Positions 41,401-50,882 are shown, counted from the first letter of the stretch. The stretch: DNA of 64,000 bases from JAJAZB01 sp964244295 (GCA_964244295.1 CAXTIG010000008.1:62001-126000); one strand, 5' to 3'. Numbers and translations: made by a program. The notes: generated from the sequence alone by a model not told the origin.

Positions 41401-44400
41401 GGGGGCCGTTCCGAATCAAACGCACCTCGGCTCGGTAAAAACCCAGATTGGGCACACCAAATGCGCGGCGGGCATGGCGGGCCTGATGAAAGCCGCCCTG
41501 TCGGTATACCACGGGGTAAAACCACCGACCATTCACCTGAAAAACCCCAATAGTTTTTATAACTCCCGCACCAGTCCGTTTGCCTTTCACACCGAAACCG
41601 GGTTGTGGACGGGCCAGAAACGCTACGCCGGGGTGAGTGCCTTCGGCTTTGGCGGCACCAATTTCCACGCCGTCATCGAAAACGGCAGTGCGGCCGCCGA
41701 GCCGGGATCGCTGCTCAATGCCTGGCCCGCCGAACTGTTCGTGTTTCGCGGGGAGAACCACGAAGCCGCCAAATTGCGCCTGAGGGCGGTGAAAACGCTG
41801 CTCGAAAGCAACGACAGCCTCGCGCTGAAAGACATTGCCTTCACCCTTGCCACGGAAAGTACTCAACCGGTGCAGGTCAGTTTGCTGGCCGAAACCAGCG
41901 CCGACTTGCTTCGCAACGTAGACCTGGCCCTAGCGGGGACCGAGAGCAAGGAGTGGTTTTTGACCAAGAAACGGGAGGGGAAAGTGGCGTTTTTGTTTCC
42001 CGGTCAGGGAAGCCAGCGCATCGACATGGCCCGCGAACTGTTCGTGGTGTTTCCGGCCCTGCGCAACCTGCTGACCGCCCATCCGGCCTACGAGCCGGTG
42101 CTTTTCCCGAATGCCGTTTTTGACGAAGCTTCGCTGAAAGCGCAGAAAGAGCGCATCAAGGACACCCGCATGGCCCAGCCGCTGCTGGGGATGGTGGATC
42201 TGGCCCTGGCGAACCTGCTCCGCGAATTGGGCATCGAACCCGACATGGTGGCTGGGCACAGCTACGGCGAATTGCCCGCCCTGTGTTTTGCCGGAGCCTT
42301 TCCCGAAAACCAACTCGTCGCCTTGAGCGAACAGCGGGCGAAAGCCATCCTCGACTCGGTCGGTGACGATGCCGGGGCGATGGTGGCCGTGAGTTGCGAC
42401 GCCGAGACCCTGACGAAGATCATCGCCGAACTGCCGGACGTGTACGCCGTCAATCACAACTCGCCCACGCAGTGGGTGCTGGCCGGAACCACGCCCGCAA
42501 TCCAAAAATCTCTGGGAATTCTAAAGGAGGCCCGACTTTCGTCCCGGCCGCTGGAAGTCGCCTGCGCCTTCCACAGCCCCCTGCTGGCCGATTCGAAAGC
42601 CCGCTACCGGCAGGTCCTGCGGGCGGTGGCGTTCGGTAGCCCGACCGTGCCGGTGTGGTCGAACACCACCGCCGCCGAATACCCGACCGACCCCGACGAA
42701 ATCAAGGAACGATTGAGCGAACACCTGGCTAAACCCGTTCGGTTTGCGGAGGAAATCCAGGCCATGTACGCCGACGGTGCCCGCATTTTCATTGAAGTCG
42801 GCCCCGGAAAAACCCTGACGGGGTTAACGAAGGCCTGCCTCGCCGCCGATGAAGTGTTGCTGCACACCGAAGACGCCGGGCCGAACAAACTCAGCCACCT
42901 GCTCAACACCCTAGCGCGGTACATCGCCACCGGTCGGGCCTTGCGGCTTGAAAAACTGTTTGAAGGCCGGAACGCCCAACGACTCGATCTGGACAACCCC
43001 GAGCAGTACAAAAAAAGCCCGTCGCTGTGGCTGATCAACGGCCAGCGGGCGCTGCCCTCGACCGGTAAACTCCCCGCCCACGGGGCCATGCCCATCACCC
43101 GACCGATCCAGCTCAAGGGCAGCGGCCTCCCCGCTTTGCCGGGGCAACCCGCCCTCGGCGCGGCCGAGCAGATGATGCAGGAGTACCTTAACAGCATGAA
43201 GCTGATGGTACTTTCGCAGCGCGACGTGATGATGAGTTTCCTGGGTCAAAATCCGGTGGCCGGTACTGGTTCATCGTTTCATTCGATTGAACCAGCGCGT
43301 GGTACGTTGCCACTACCCGAAAGCGGGGTCCCCGCTCTGGTGAATCACCGCCTGAATGGGCACCACACCAACGGGGTTGTAAAGATCATGGCGACTCCGG
43401 TCGACATCAAAACGCTGCTCCTGCGGATCGTAAGCGACAAAACCGGCTACCCGCCGGATATGCTGGGCATGGACCTGGATCTGGAAGCCGACCTGAGCAT
43501 CGACTCCATCAAACGGATGGAAATCATCGGGGCGTTGCGCACGGAGTTAGGGGGCTTCGAGCAGGGCGAAGTGGCCGAAGAAACGGTCGTGGAGCAGTTA
43601 GCCAGCGTGAAAACCCTGACCGGCCTGGTCGACTGGATTACCGAGAATGCGGTGAAAGCCGGGGAAATGGCTCGTCCCGTATTCACGGCGGCGCAGGCGG
43701 CCCCCGGAACCGAAATGAGTTTTTCCATCGACGACCTCCGCCTGATTATCCTGGCGGCGGTGAGCGACAAAACCGGCTACCCGCCGGATATGCTGGGTAT
43801 GGAGTTGGATCTGGAGGCCGACCTGAGCATCGACTCCATCAAACGGATGGAAATTTTTGGTGAAATCAAAACCAAACTAAGCCTGACCTCCACCGAAGAG
43901 GAAGCCGAAGGCATGGTCGAACAGGTCGCAGCCATTAAAACCCTGACCGGCCTGGTTAGCTGGCTGGCAGAGAAACTAACTCCCGAAACTTCCGAAACAA
44001 AAACCGCCCCGGCAGCGTCTTTTGCCCTTCCGGAACCGCCAAACCCAACGGAGAAAAACGGCGTAGCCTTGAACGGAAGCGGAAAACTGGCCCGGCTTAG
44101 TTTTAAGTTGACGCCCTCGGAGCCAGGGCCTGCCGAGCCAACTAGCGTGGCGGGGTACCGCTTTGCCGTCACCAACGATGCTGGGTTGGTGGCTCCGGCG
44201 GTGAAATCGCTTTTTGAGCAACAAGGCGCTCAGGTCGACATTGTTTCTTCTGACGTTCCCCTGCACGGATACCAGGGATTGATTCTGTTGAATTTGTCTT
44301 CGGCCCCCAGGAACGCCACGATTCTGGATTTGTTTTCCAAAATCAAAATGCTGGACATGGCCCAACTCAAGTGGGTGTACATTGTGTCGGACACCACGAT

Positions 44401-45499
44401 CAGCACGGGGCAGTTTACCGATGTAAAGCAGCTTCGCCAGGTGCAGGGCTTTTCCGGGTTTATCAAAAGCCTGGACAAGGAACTCGACCACACGAAGTGT
44501 CGGGTGGTCAGTATTGCCAGCCAACTACCGCCCAACCAACTGGCGGCCATCGTGTTGAACGAAGTGGTGAATCCGGATAAACCCTCGGAGGTGATTTACG
44601 ACCAGGGCATCCGGCAAACGCGGGAACTGATTCCCGCGCAATTGATGACGGAACTGGACTCGTCCATCCGGTTGGACCAGGAAGCGGTGGTGCTGGTGTT
44701 GGGGGGCGCTCAGGGAATCACGTCGGAGCTGATGATCCGGTTTTCAAAGGAATACCCCTGTCGGTATATTCTGGTGGGGCGCTCGAAAGATATTCTCACA
44801 AAAGAGGTCGGTGCGTTCTCGCTGCTGACCTCGAAGGACGAGATCAGGCAACATCTCATTGCCGGAGGCGAACTGAAAACCCCGGCGGCGATTGAAAAAA
44901 AGGCCGCCGAAATTTATAAACACAACCAGATCCGAAACACGATTGCCTCCCTGGAGCGGAACGGGGCCACTGTCGCGTACCAGTCGCTCGATTTGCGCAA
45001 CGAAGCCGAACTGAGCGCCTTTATCGCGGAGATTTATCAGAAATATGGTCGTCTGGATGGCGTCGTACACGGGGCAGGCTTGCTGGAGGACAAACTTTTC
45101 CAGCAAAAAACACCCGAATCGTTCGAGCGGGTTTTCTCCACGAAGGTTACGCCCCTGCGGGTGCTGGCCGAAGAACTCCGGCCCAATACGCAGTTTGTCA
45201 TCCTGTTTTCGAGTATTGCCTCCGTGTACGGCAACCGGGGCCAGACGGACTACGCCGCCGCCAACAGCGTGCTCGATTACTACGCCTCGGCCCTGCGCCA
45301 ACGCCTCAAGGGGAAGGTAATCGCCATCAACTGGGGCCCCTGGAAAGGAGCGGGTATGGTGTCGGCTTCGCTGGAAAAAGAGTACGAACGCCGGGGTATT
45401 TCGCTCATTCCCTTGCGCGACGGTGCCGAAACGTTCGTAAACGAACTCAAATACGGTACGGAAAGTCAGGTGCTCATCATGGCAGGCACGGCTTGGTAG
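38435..45499 (+). CDS. PUFA-synthase-like polyketide synthase: ER-ER-KS-AT-ACP-ACP-KR
   Basis: A 2354-residue iterative type I synthase. Residues ~1-235 and ~285-570 are two nitropropane-dioxygenase/PfaD-like FMN barrels; the second has AQGPMTRVSDV and RECGGHVGP and is the probable enoylreductase. KS at ~645-1075 has Cys832 (DAACASS), His967 (EAHGTGT) and His1007 (IGHTKCAAG). AT at ~1182-1480 has Ser1276 in GHSYGE, with an Arg in EQRAKAI as expected for malonyl selection. Two carrier domains have SIDSIKR phosphopantetheine sites at Ser1691 and Ser1801. KR at ~2080-2350 has GGAQG and a Ser-Tyr pair (S2259/S2260, Y2273 in DYAAAN). PUFA synthases normally keep the ER as separate PfaD, so the fusion is unusual. 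The dehydratase is in the next protein, 10 bp downstream. Confidence 0.9.
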   Translation: MKKPLLIGVTPFEKPDVTLALALASASFFPVLHLGHHRSAALESLDELARKSTASFGICLASGQFLDLSLPEKVDLIIAPYGLKIPRKTGVRVFVQVHTLEEAQAAKTDGADALIIKGNEGAGRVAEESSFILFQRVVAEVPGIDVLVQGGVGIHTAAALIATGAAGIALDTQLALFPDCRAPKEIKAVCEKLSGNETKVIDHYRVLVRPNSPVLPTQATQDDLLRLSTSFQLDESYLPLGQDVAIAADLVGRYKKLSRLYFGFHEAIFGHLHQAKALNVISPGNALAQDLQIPYPIAQGPMTRVSDVPRFAEAVASAGALPFVALSLLKGEAARHLIRETKQLAGTKTWGVGILGFAPQELREEQLEYIKEEKPPVVLIAGGRPSQAKPLEKLGIKTFLHVPSVALLDMFLKEGAKNFVFEGRECGGHVGPLSSLVLWEKQVERLLLDEHPEQLSVFFAGGIHDSRSAAFIAVMAAPLAARGVKVGVLMGTAYLYTTEAVATGAILPKFQEQAIEQRETVLLETAPGHETRCLRSPFTDFFKTEKENLLASGLDKKEQWIALETLNVGRLRIAAKGIERQGNDLVTVGETQQFSLGMYMIGQVAALQHRIVSVLDLHRDVAEGNYRHIAQAELPSPPVADEKSLNVAIVGMACIYPGAKNLDEYWRNVVLGRDSVTEVPDERWNKELYFDPASIGADKSHSKWGGFIPEIEFDPLSFGIPPQSLAAIEPTQLLSLLVARQALEHAGYREGNFNAENVSVIIGAEGGSDLAGSYGFRAFFKQVFGEMPPEVDAVLPKMTEDSFPGILANVISGRITNRLNLGGRNFTVDAACASSLAAVDLACQELFLEKSDMVLAGGVDLHNGINDYLLFSSTHALSRKGRCATFDAEADGIALGEGIAIMVLKRHEDALRDGDTIYAVIKGIGGSSDGKSLGLTAPRKIGQVNALERAYAQAGISPSVLGLVEAHGTGTVVGDRTELSALTEMLQQSGAVPNQTHLGSVKTQIGHTKCAAGMAGLMKAALSVYHGVKPPTIHLKNPNSFYNSRTSPFAFHTETGLWTGQKRYAGVSAFGFGGTNFHAVIENGSAAAEPGSLLNAWPAELFVFRGENHEAAKLRLRAVKTLLESNDSLALKDIAFTLATESTQPVQVSLLAETSADLLRNVDLALAGTESKEWFLTKKREGKVAFLFPGQGSQRIDMARELFVVFPALRNLLTAHPAYEPVLFPNAVFDEASLKAQKERIKDTRMAQPLLGMVDLALANLLRELGIEPDMVAGHSYGELPALCFAGAFPENQLVALSEQRAKAILDSVGDDAGAMVAVSCDAETLTKIIAELPDVYAVNHNSPTQWVLAGTTPAIQKSLGILKEARLSSRPLEVACAFHSPLLADSKARYRQVLRAVAFGSPTVPVWSNTTAAEYPTDPDEIKERLSEHLAKPVRFAEEIQAMYADGARIFIEVGPGKTLTGLTKACLAADEVLLHTEDAGPNKLSHLLNTLARYIATGRALRLEKLFEGRNAQRLDLDNPEQYKKSPSLWLINGQRALPSTGKLPAHGAMPITRPIQLKGSGLPALPGQPALGAAEQMMQEYLNSMKLMVLSQRDVMMSFLGQNPVAGTGSSFHSIEPARGTLPLPESGVPALVNHRLNGHHTNGVVKIMATPVDIKTLLLRIVSDKTGYPPDMLGMDLDLEADLSIDSIKRMEIIGALRTELGGFEQGEVAEETVVEQLASVKTLTGLVDWITENAVKAGEMARPVFTAAQAAPGTEMSFSIDDLRLIILAAVSDKTGYPPDMLGMELDLEADLSIDSIKRMEIFGEIKTKLSLTSTEEEAEGMVEQVAAIKTLTGLVSWLAEKLTPETSETKTAPAASFALPEPPNPTEKNGVALNGSGKLARLSFKLTPSEPGPAEPTSVAGYRFAVTNDAGLVAPAVKSLFEQQGAQVDIVSSDVPLHGYQGLILLNLSSAPRNATILDLFSKIKMLDMAQLKWVYIVSDTTISTGQFTDVKQLRQVQGFSGFIKSLDKELDHTKCRVVSIASQLPPNQLAAIVLNEVVNPDKPSEVIYDQGIRQTRELIPAQLMTELDSSIRLDQEAVVLVLGGAQGITSELMIRFSKEYPCRYILVGRSKDILTKEVGAFSLLTSKDEIRQHLIAGGELKTPAAIEKKAAEIYKHNQIRNTIASLERNGATVAYQSLDLRNEAELSAFIAEIYQKYGRLDGVVHGAGLLEDKLFQQKTPESFERVFSTKVTPLRVLAEELRPNTQFVILFSSIASVYGNRGQTDYAAANSVLDYYASALRQRLKGKVIAINWGPWKGAGMVSASLEKEYERRGISLIPLRDGAETFVNELKYGTESQVLIMAGTAW
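43433..43854 (+). repeat. Near-identical tandem ACP coding repeat
   Basis: Two 92-bp blocks (43433-43524 and 43763-43854), exactly 330 bp apart, differ at only about four bases, mostly silent, across the phosphopantetheine site. The flanking linkers differ. This indicates recent duplication or gene conversion of the carrier cores inside the synthase gene. Confidence 0.85.
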
Positions 45500-45509
45500 C
45501 CAACGCATC

Positions 45510-48500
45510 GTGATCTCCGCCCACGCTGTCGTCGCCCGCCCGAATCCGGAAGGCGCCGATGGCAAAACAGACCCCGGTATGGAGCCAAGAACAGACATCG
45601 CTATTGTCGGAATGTCCTGCATTTTTCCGGGGGCCGAAAACCTCGATGCCTTTTGGAAAAACATTCTTAACAAAGTCGACTCGATTGGGCCGGTACCGAC
45701 TCACCGGCTCGACGCGGTTTATTTTGATCAAACGACGGCGGGTGTCGATCGGTTTTACTGCCGGCGGGGCGGCTTTATCCCGGACGTACATTTCGATCCG
45801 CTCCGGTTTGGTATTTTGCCGGTGGCCGTCGAAGGCATGGAACCGGAGCAGTTGATCACCCTCGACCTGGTGCAGCAGGCGCTGGACGATGCGGGGGTTT
45901 TCGAGAAAAAAATGGCGCTCGACAAAGCAGGGATCATCATCGGCAAGGGAAATTACGCCGGCCCCGGGGCCACGCGGGCCATTGAAATCATCCGCACGGG
46001 CGAGCAGATCGTGAGCCTCCTCAAAACCCTCCTTCCGCACCTGGAGGCCACCGATCTGGAACGCGTAAAAAAAGAATTTCAGCAGGAAAAAGGCCGGTTC
46101 GGGGCCGATACCGCGATGGGCCTCATCCCCAACCTGGTGGCTTCGCTGGTGGCCAACCGGCTCAACCTCGGCGGAGCGGCCTACACCGTGGACGCCGCCT
46201 GCGCAAGCTCCCTGCTGGCCGTGGATCATGCCGTGCAGGAACTGCGCAGCCAGCGCTGCGATCTGGTGGTGGCGGGGGGCGTTCACGTCGGCCAGAATGC
46301 CGCTTTCTGGAGCATTTTCACGCAATTAGGGGCGCTTTCGCGCGAAGAAACGATTCGTCCCTTCGACCAACGCGCCGATGGACTCGTGATCGGGGAAGGC
46401 TGCGGTTTTGTGGTTTTGAAACGCCTCGACGATGCCATCGCTGCCGCCGATCGCATCTACGCCGTGGTGAAAGGCGTGGGCATCAGCAGCGACGGCAGCG
46501 GCACCAGCGTAATGAACCCCTCGGTGCAGGGACAGGCGCGGGCCATTCGGCAAGCCTGGGATCAGGCGGGCCTCGACCGGCGCGACGTGGGGTACATCGA
46601 AGCCCACGGTACCGGTACGCCCATCGGCGATAAAACCGAACTCGAAACTTTAGCCCAACTTTTTGGCGTCGATGCTTCGGTACCCAAGGCCGGGATCGGT
46701 TCGGTCAAATCGAACATCGGCCACGCCATGCCCGCCGCCGGCATAGCCGGATTGATCAAAACGGCCCTGGCGTTGCACCACAACACCCTGCCACCCACGC
46801 TGCACTGCGCCCAGCCCCTGGAACAACTGGGCCTGACCCGCTTCGCGCCCGTTCAGGAAGCCCGGAACTGGGAAGAAAGCGGCTTGCCCAAACGGGCGGG
46901 GATCAACGCCTTTGGCTTCGGCGGAATCAACGCCCACGTGGTACTGGAAGGATTCATTTCCCAAAAAACAACCCCCGAAAAGACCGTTTTTTTGGGTAAA
47001 ACCGACGAGGTACTCCTCCTGGCCCGTCCGAGTCAGGAAGCCTTACTTCAGGCACTGGAAACCGGGGATAAAAACCCCGGTACCGGTTCGCACCGCCTGG
47101 CCGTTTTCGACCCAACGCCGGAACGAATCGGCAAGGCCCAAAAAGTTGTGACCCGGGGTTTGCCTTGGCGCAACCGGCAGGACATTTGGTACACCAACGA
47201 GCCTTTGTTGAGCGGCGGCGGGAAAATCGCGTTTGTTTTTCCTGGGTTGGATGGACTATCGAGTGGGGAAGTGGCTAGTGTGGCCGAGTATTTCAACCTG
47301 AGCGCCTACGTGGAGGGTGAAGAAACCGAGGAATTGCTCGACAAGGGACTCAAACTACTGGCGAACAGCAAAATTCTGGATACCGCCCTCAAGCAGGCGG
47401 GCATTCAACCCGACATGAACGCGGGCCATAGCTTGGGTGAATGGCTGGCGGTCCGCTCTTCCGGGCTGGCCGAAGAAGCGTCGATTCTGCACTTGCTCAG
47501 TTGTGTTGGTTCCAAAAGTGTGGAACTGACGGAGTCCCGGTTTATCGCCGTCGGGTGTGGCCTCGACCGGGTGGAGCCGTTGCTGGCCCAGATCGAAGAT
47601 CTGTACCTTTCCAACGACAACTGCCCCCAGCAGGTACTCTTGTGCGGCACCGACGCAGCGCTGGAACAACTAGTTCCGATTCTGAAAAAAGAGCAACTCT
47701 TTCATCAGGTGTTGCCCTTTCAGTCGGGGTTCCACTCGCCCTTCGTCAAAGACAAACTCGACGTATTGCTGGCTGGGCTGGACACCGTAAAGTTCAGAAA
47801 ACCGCACATTCCGATTTGGTCAGCCACGACCCTGGCCCATTACCCGGAAGGGATGGAAGCGATCCGGGCGTTGTGCATCGAACACCTCGTCAAGCCCGTT
47901 CGTTTTCGGGAACTGACCGAAAAACTCTACGACGAAGGGGCGCGGGTGTTTATTCAGGTTGGTTCGGGGAGTTTGGTTGGCTTTATCGACGATACCCTGC
48001 GCGGTAAATCCTACAGCGCGGTGGCGGCCAATGGGCCACTCCGTTCTGGAATCACCCAGGTGCAGCGGATTCTGGCGGCCTTGTTTGTCGAAGGAAAAGA
48101 GACGGGTATGGCGGTGCTGGGGTATCCAAAAACCAAATCCGTACCGGTTTCACACCCCCTGACCCTTCAGTTAGGGTCACCATTCGTCACCGCTTTCACT
48201 TCCCTGAATCGACTATCCGAGCGCGCACCCGCGCCCCAGTACCACCGGGAGGTCTCGCTCGACGAAGTAGCCCATCCGGTGATGAAAGCCTTTGCGGCCA
48301 ATCTGGACGAAATGGCACACGTTCAATCCGAACTGGTGCATCTTTTCCAGAACCGGGGCACGCCTCTTCCCTTGGTTGCTCCAACAGCCACCGTTCGCCG
48401 AAGATCCTTTTCCAAACCGCTGGACATTTCCTTGGCCAATAATCCGTACCTGATCGATCATGCGTTGGTGCGGCAACCCCCCGGCTGGACTTGCGCGGCA

Positions 48501-49844
48501 GACATGGATACGGTGATTCCGATGACGATGATCTTCGAGCTGTTCGCCGAGATTGCCCTCGAACAGGCCCCAGGCGAAACCGTGCAGAAGATTCTCAACA
48601 TGAAGGTATTCCAGTGGATGGATGCCGCTAAACCGTTTCAGGAAACAGTGGTGGGCGAATGGAAAACGCCCGCGCTAGTACGCCTCAACATCGAGCGTTT
48701 TGCTAGCACCGACGTACTCGTATCGAAGCAATGGGCACCCCCACCGAAAGTGCAGCCGGATCTCGGTCCGCTACTAAACTTGTCTCTCACTCCCGCGCAG
48801 ATTTACGCGGAAAATATGTTTCATGGCCCGGCCTACCAGGGCATCAAAGAAGTGAAAGCAATTGGTGAAAAGGGTATTATTGGAACCATCGAAGGGGCCA
48901 GCGGAAAAGGTTCGCTCCTCGATAACGCCGGGCAATTGTTTGGGCTATGGTTGCAGTTTATCTTGCAAAAAAATCGCGTTGCTTTTCCGGTGAAAATTCA
49001 GGAAATCGAATTTTTCGACGATTTTCAACAGCAAGACGGACCGTTTGAATGCACGTGTGTGCTCACCGAATTAACGGACGAATTTGCAACCGGCACCATT
49101 ACCCTGAAACGGGAAGGTAAGGTTTGGGCGCAATTAACCGGTTGGCAAAATCACCGCCTGGAAATCGACGGTCCACTCTGGCGAATGGCGTTGTCACCCC
49201 TGGCGAACCGGCTTTCCGAAGAGATTGCCCCCGGTGTGTTTTTGTTTTACAACGCGTACACTCGCGTCACGTCCTGGGATTTTATCTTGAAACGCTATTT
49301 TAATCAAACCGAAAAAAAACACCATAACTCCCTACTGCCCAATAAACAGAAAGAATGGATTATCAGTCGGGTAGCAGTAAAAGACGCGGTGCGGGCTGTA
49401 CTCGAAAAGACTAAAAGTGAAACCTGTTTTCCGATCGAATTTGAATTAAAGTCGGATGCCAATCAAAAGCCCTACGTCGAGGGTTCGCTGACCTCCGGCA
49501 TTCACATCTCCCTGGCGCACAAAAAGACCCATGCGGTTGGAATTGCAACCTACGATAAGCCCGTTGGGATCGACATTGAGCGCATCGAAGAGCGTAGTGA
49601 AGGGTTCCAGGAGTTGGCCTTTTCCCGGCACGAACGGCAGTTACTCGCTGATAAGGATCAAGTCGAATGGCCGACGCGGTTTTGGGTGGCAAAAGAAGCG
49701 TATGGAAAATCGCTCGGAGTTGGGTTGAGCGGAAACCCAAAAACGCACTGCGTGGAGGAAATCATCGGGGATACCTTGCGCATTCAGAACACAATCATCA
49801 AAACAATTAAACACGAAAACTTCATAATCGGATGGACCCTATAG
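45510..49844 (+). CDS. Polyketide synthase subunit: KS-AT-DH-phosphopantetheinyl transferase
   Basis: 1444 residues from a GTG at 45510; an in-frame ATG at 45579 (MEPRTDIAIVG) is equally possible and begins just before the KS. KS (~28-475): Cys231, His366 and His405 are all present, so it is not a chain-length-factor relic. AT (~571-865): Ser641 in GHSLGEW, but the entry motif is FPGLDG instead of FPGQGS and no Arg sits at the usual malonyl-binding place, suggesting another acyl substrate. DH (~965-1230): His984 (LIDHALV) and Asp1138 (LLDNAGQ) of a double hot-dog fold. PPTase (~1284-1444): VGIDIE (D1355, E1357) and WVAKEAYGK (K1395, E1396), the Sfp-type magnesium site. The protein can thus prime the carriers of its own system. 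It overlaps the next gene by 13 bp. Confidence 0.88.
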   Translation: MISAHAVVARPNPEGADGKTDPGMEPRTDIAIVGMSCIFPGAENLDAFWKNILNKVDSIGPVPTHRLDAVYFDQTTAGVDRFYCRRGGFIPDVHFDPLRFGILPVAVEGMEPEQLITLDLVQQALDDAGVFEKKMALDKAGIIIGKGNYAGPGATRAIEIIRTGEQIVSLLKTLLPHLEATDLERVKKEFQQEKGRFGADTAMGLIPNLVASLVANRLNLGGAAYTVDAACASSLLAVDHAVQELRSQRCDLVVAGGVHVGQNAAFWSIFTQLGALSREETIRPFDQRADGLVIGEGCGFVVLKRLDDAIAAADRIYAVVKGVGISSDGSGTSVMNPSVQGQARAIRQAWDQAGLDRRDVGYIEAHGTGTPIGDKTELETLAQLFGVDASVPKAGIGSVKSNIGHAMPAAGIAGLIKTALALHHNTLPPTLHCAQPLEQLGLTRFAPVQEARNWEESGLPKRAGINAFGFGGINAHVVLEGFISQKTTPEKTVFLGKTDEVLLLARPSQEALLQALETGDKNPGTGSHRLAVFDPTPERIGKAQKVVTRGLPWRNRQDIWYTNEPLLSGGGKIAFVFPGLDGLSSGEVASVAEYFNLSAYVEGEETEELLDKGLKLLANSKILDTALKQAGIQPDMNAGHSLGEWLAVRSSGLAEEASILHLLSCVGSKSVELTESRFIAVGCGLDRVEPLLAQIEDLYLSNDNCPQQVLLCGTDAALEQLVPILKKEQLFHQVLPFQSGFHSPFVKDKLDVLLAGLDTVKFRKPHIPIWSATTLAHYPEGMEAIRALCIEHLVKPVRFRELTEKLYDEGARVFIQVGSGSLVGFIDDTLRGKSYSAVAANGPLRSGITQVQRILAALFVEGKETGMAVLGYPKTKSVPVSHPLTLQLGSPFVTAFTSLNRLSERAPAPQYHREVSLDEVAHPVMKAFAANLDEMAHVQSELVHLFQNRGTPLPLVAPTATVRRRSFSKPLDISLANNPYLIDHALVRQPPGWTCAADMDTVIPMTMIFELFAEIALEQAPGETVQKILNMKVFQWMDAAKPFQETVVGEWKTPALVRLNIERFASTDVLVSKQWAPPPKVQPDLGPLLNLSLTPAQIYAENMFHGPAYQGIKEVKAIGEKGIIGTIEGASGKGSLLDNAGQLFGLWLQFILQKNRVAFPVKIQEIEFFDDFQQQDGPFECTCVLTELTDEFATGTITLKREGKVWAQLTGWQNHRLEIDGPLWRMALSPLANRLSEEIAPGVFLFYNAYTRVTSWDFILKRYFNQTEKKHHNSLLPNKQKEWIISRVAVKDAVRAVLEKTKSETCFPIEFELKSDANQKPYVEGSLTSGIHISLAHKKTHAVGIATYDKPVGIDIERIEERSEGFQELAFSRHERQLLADKDQVEWPTRFWVAKEAYGKSLGVGLSGNPKTHCVEEIIGDTLRIQNTIIKTIKHENFIIGWTL

Positions 49845-50143
49845 CCTTTACCCCAACCCTAACCTCGGAAGAGGTGCTCACGAGCCTGAAGCAATTCATT
49901 ACGGAGGTCATCGGGGAAGAATTTGTCAATGACCTTGATATCACCCTGGAAAGCTCCTTTACAAAAGACCTGGAAATGGACAGCATTGAGCTTGTCGCGT
50001 TTGCAGAGAAAGTAAAATTGCGCTTTGGTGAACACGTCGATTTCACCGGATGGCTTTCCGGTATGAACATCGATCAGCTCATTAACCTGCGAGTAAGCCA
50101 AGTCGTCAACTACATTCAATATGCCGGTAATTCAGGTCAATAA
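49832..50143 (+). CDS. Free-standing acyl carrier protein
   Basis: A 103-residue carrier protein with the phosphopantetheine site Ser51 in DLEMDSIELVAFAEKVK and the helical layout of the family; slightly longer than a typical ~80-residue ACP because of N- and C-terminal extensions. It overlaps the PKS gene before it by 13 bp and the hydrolase gene after it by 23 bp, so all three are tightly coupled. Besides the two ACPs inside the large synthase it could load a starter, carry the chain to the hydrolase or acyltransferase, or hand over a second acyl group. It lacks the SIDSIKR site of the in-cis carriers, so it is not a recent copy of them. Confidence 0.88.
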   Translation: MDPIAFTPTLTSEEVLTSLKQFITEVIGEEFVNDLDITLESSFTKDLEMDSIELVAFAEKVKLRFGEHVDFTGWLSGMNIDQLINLRVSQVVNYIQYAGNSGQ

Positions 50144-50882
50144 GTATTCTACGCACATTCAGGAGCTGAATAAAGAGGCCATTGAAACGGTGCTGATGGT
50201 ACATGGTATGCTCAGCAACCTGTCAATGTATTACTTCTCCGTTGCACCAATCTTAGCCGAACAGTTTCACGTTGTCATGTACGACCTAAAAGGCCACGGC
50301 ATGAGCGAACGCGTCCTGAACGGGTACGATTTGAACAGCATGACTGACGATTTGGTCGCCTTGATGGCGACGTTAGGACTTACAAAAGTTCACCTGGTAG
50401 GGCATAGCTTTGGCGGATTGATTGCGTTGAAGATGGTGGCCCGATTTCCCGAAAAAATAAAAAAATTGGCCATCGTTGAAGCGCCGAATCCCAACGATGA
50501 TAAAACCCGGAATTTTATGAGTGAATACAGCAGAGAATTATTCAATACGTACCTCAATCATGCTGGCGAAGGCATTCATTTGAAAATGGGAAAACGTCAG
50601 GCAGAACGCAGTCACCATCAATGCGATTTCCTCTTTCATCAAACGAGCCTGAAAAATGATATGCTGCTTGAAAGGGATTTCTTTAGTAAACAAGAAATCG
50701 ACCGAATACCGCACGAAGTTCTACTAATATACGGGACAGACTCGCTCTGTTATGAAGCCGGAAAATACTTACAAGGGAGAATAAAAAATTCAATCTTTTC
50801 CCTCATCAAAGGGGGTCACAATCTTCCGATTCAGGCACCGGTGATCGTAGGGACTATGGTAAAAGCGTTTTTTGAAAAATAA
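50121..50882 (+). CDS. Alpha/beta hydrolase, probable thioesterase or transacylase
   Basis: A 253-residue alpha/beta hydrolase. The oxyanion MVHGML segment is near residue 28, the nucleophile is Ser96 in LVGHSFGGL, the acid lies in IYGTDSL, and the His in KGGHNLP near the end. No signal peptide is present, so it acts in the cytosol. Placed directly after the carrier protein and overlapping it by 23 bp, it most likely releases the finished chain from an ACP (type II or offloading thioesterase) or transfers it. Its sequence is closer to general hydrolases than to fused PKS thioesterases, so another esterase role in tailoring is possible. Confidence 0.82.
   Translation: MPVIQVNKYSTHIQELNKEAIETVLMVHGMLSNLSMYYFSVAPILAEQFHVVMYDLKGHGMSERVLNGYDLNSMTDDLVALMATLGLTKVHLVGHSFGGLIALKMVARFPEKIKKLAIVEAPNPNDDKTRNFMSEYSRELFNTYLNHAGEGIHLKMGKRQAERSHHQCDFLFHQTSLKNDMLLERDFFSKQEIDRIPHEVLLIYGTDSLCYEAGKYLQGRIKNSIFSLIKGGHNLPIQAPVIVGTMVKAFFEK

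Noticed and set aside
40253..41866. A 537-codon minus-strand open frame inside the KS region
   Set aside because: Codon bias of the GC-rich KS gene keeps this antisense frame open; the sense strand carries all KS motifs.
43433..43854. Direct repeat considered as an insertion sequence or assembly duplication
   Set aside because: It lies in frame inside the synthase gene, and both copies encode functional-looking carrier sites with different linkers, as expected for tandem ACP domains.
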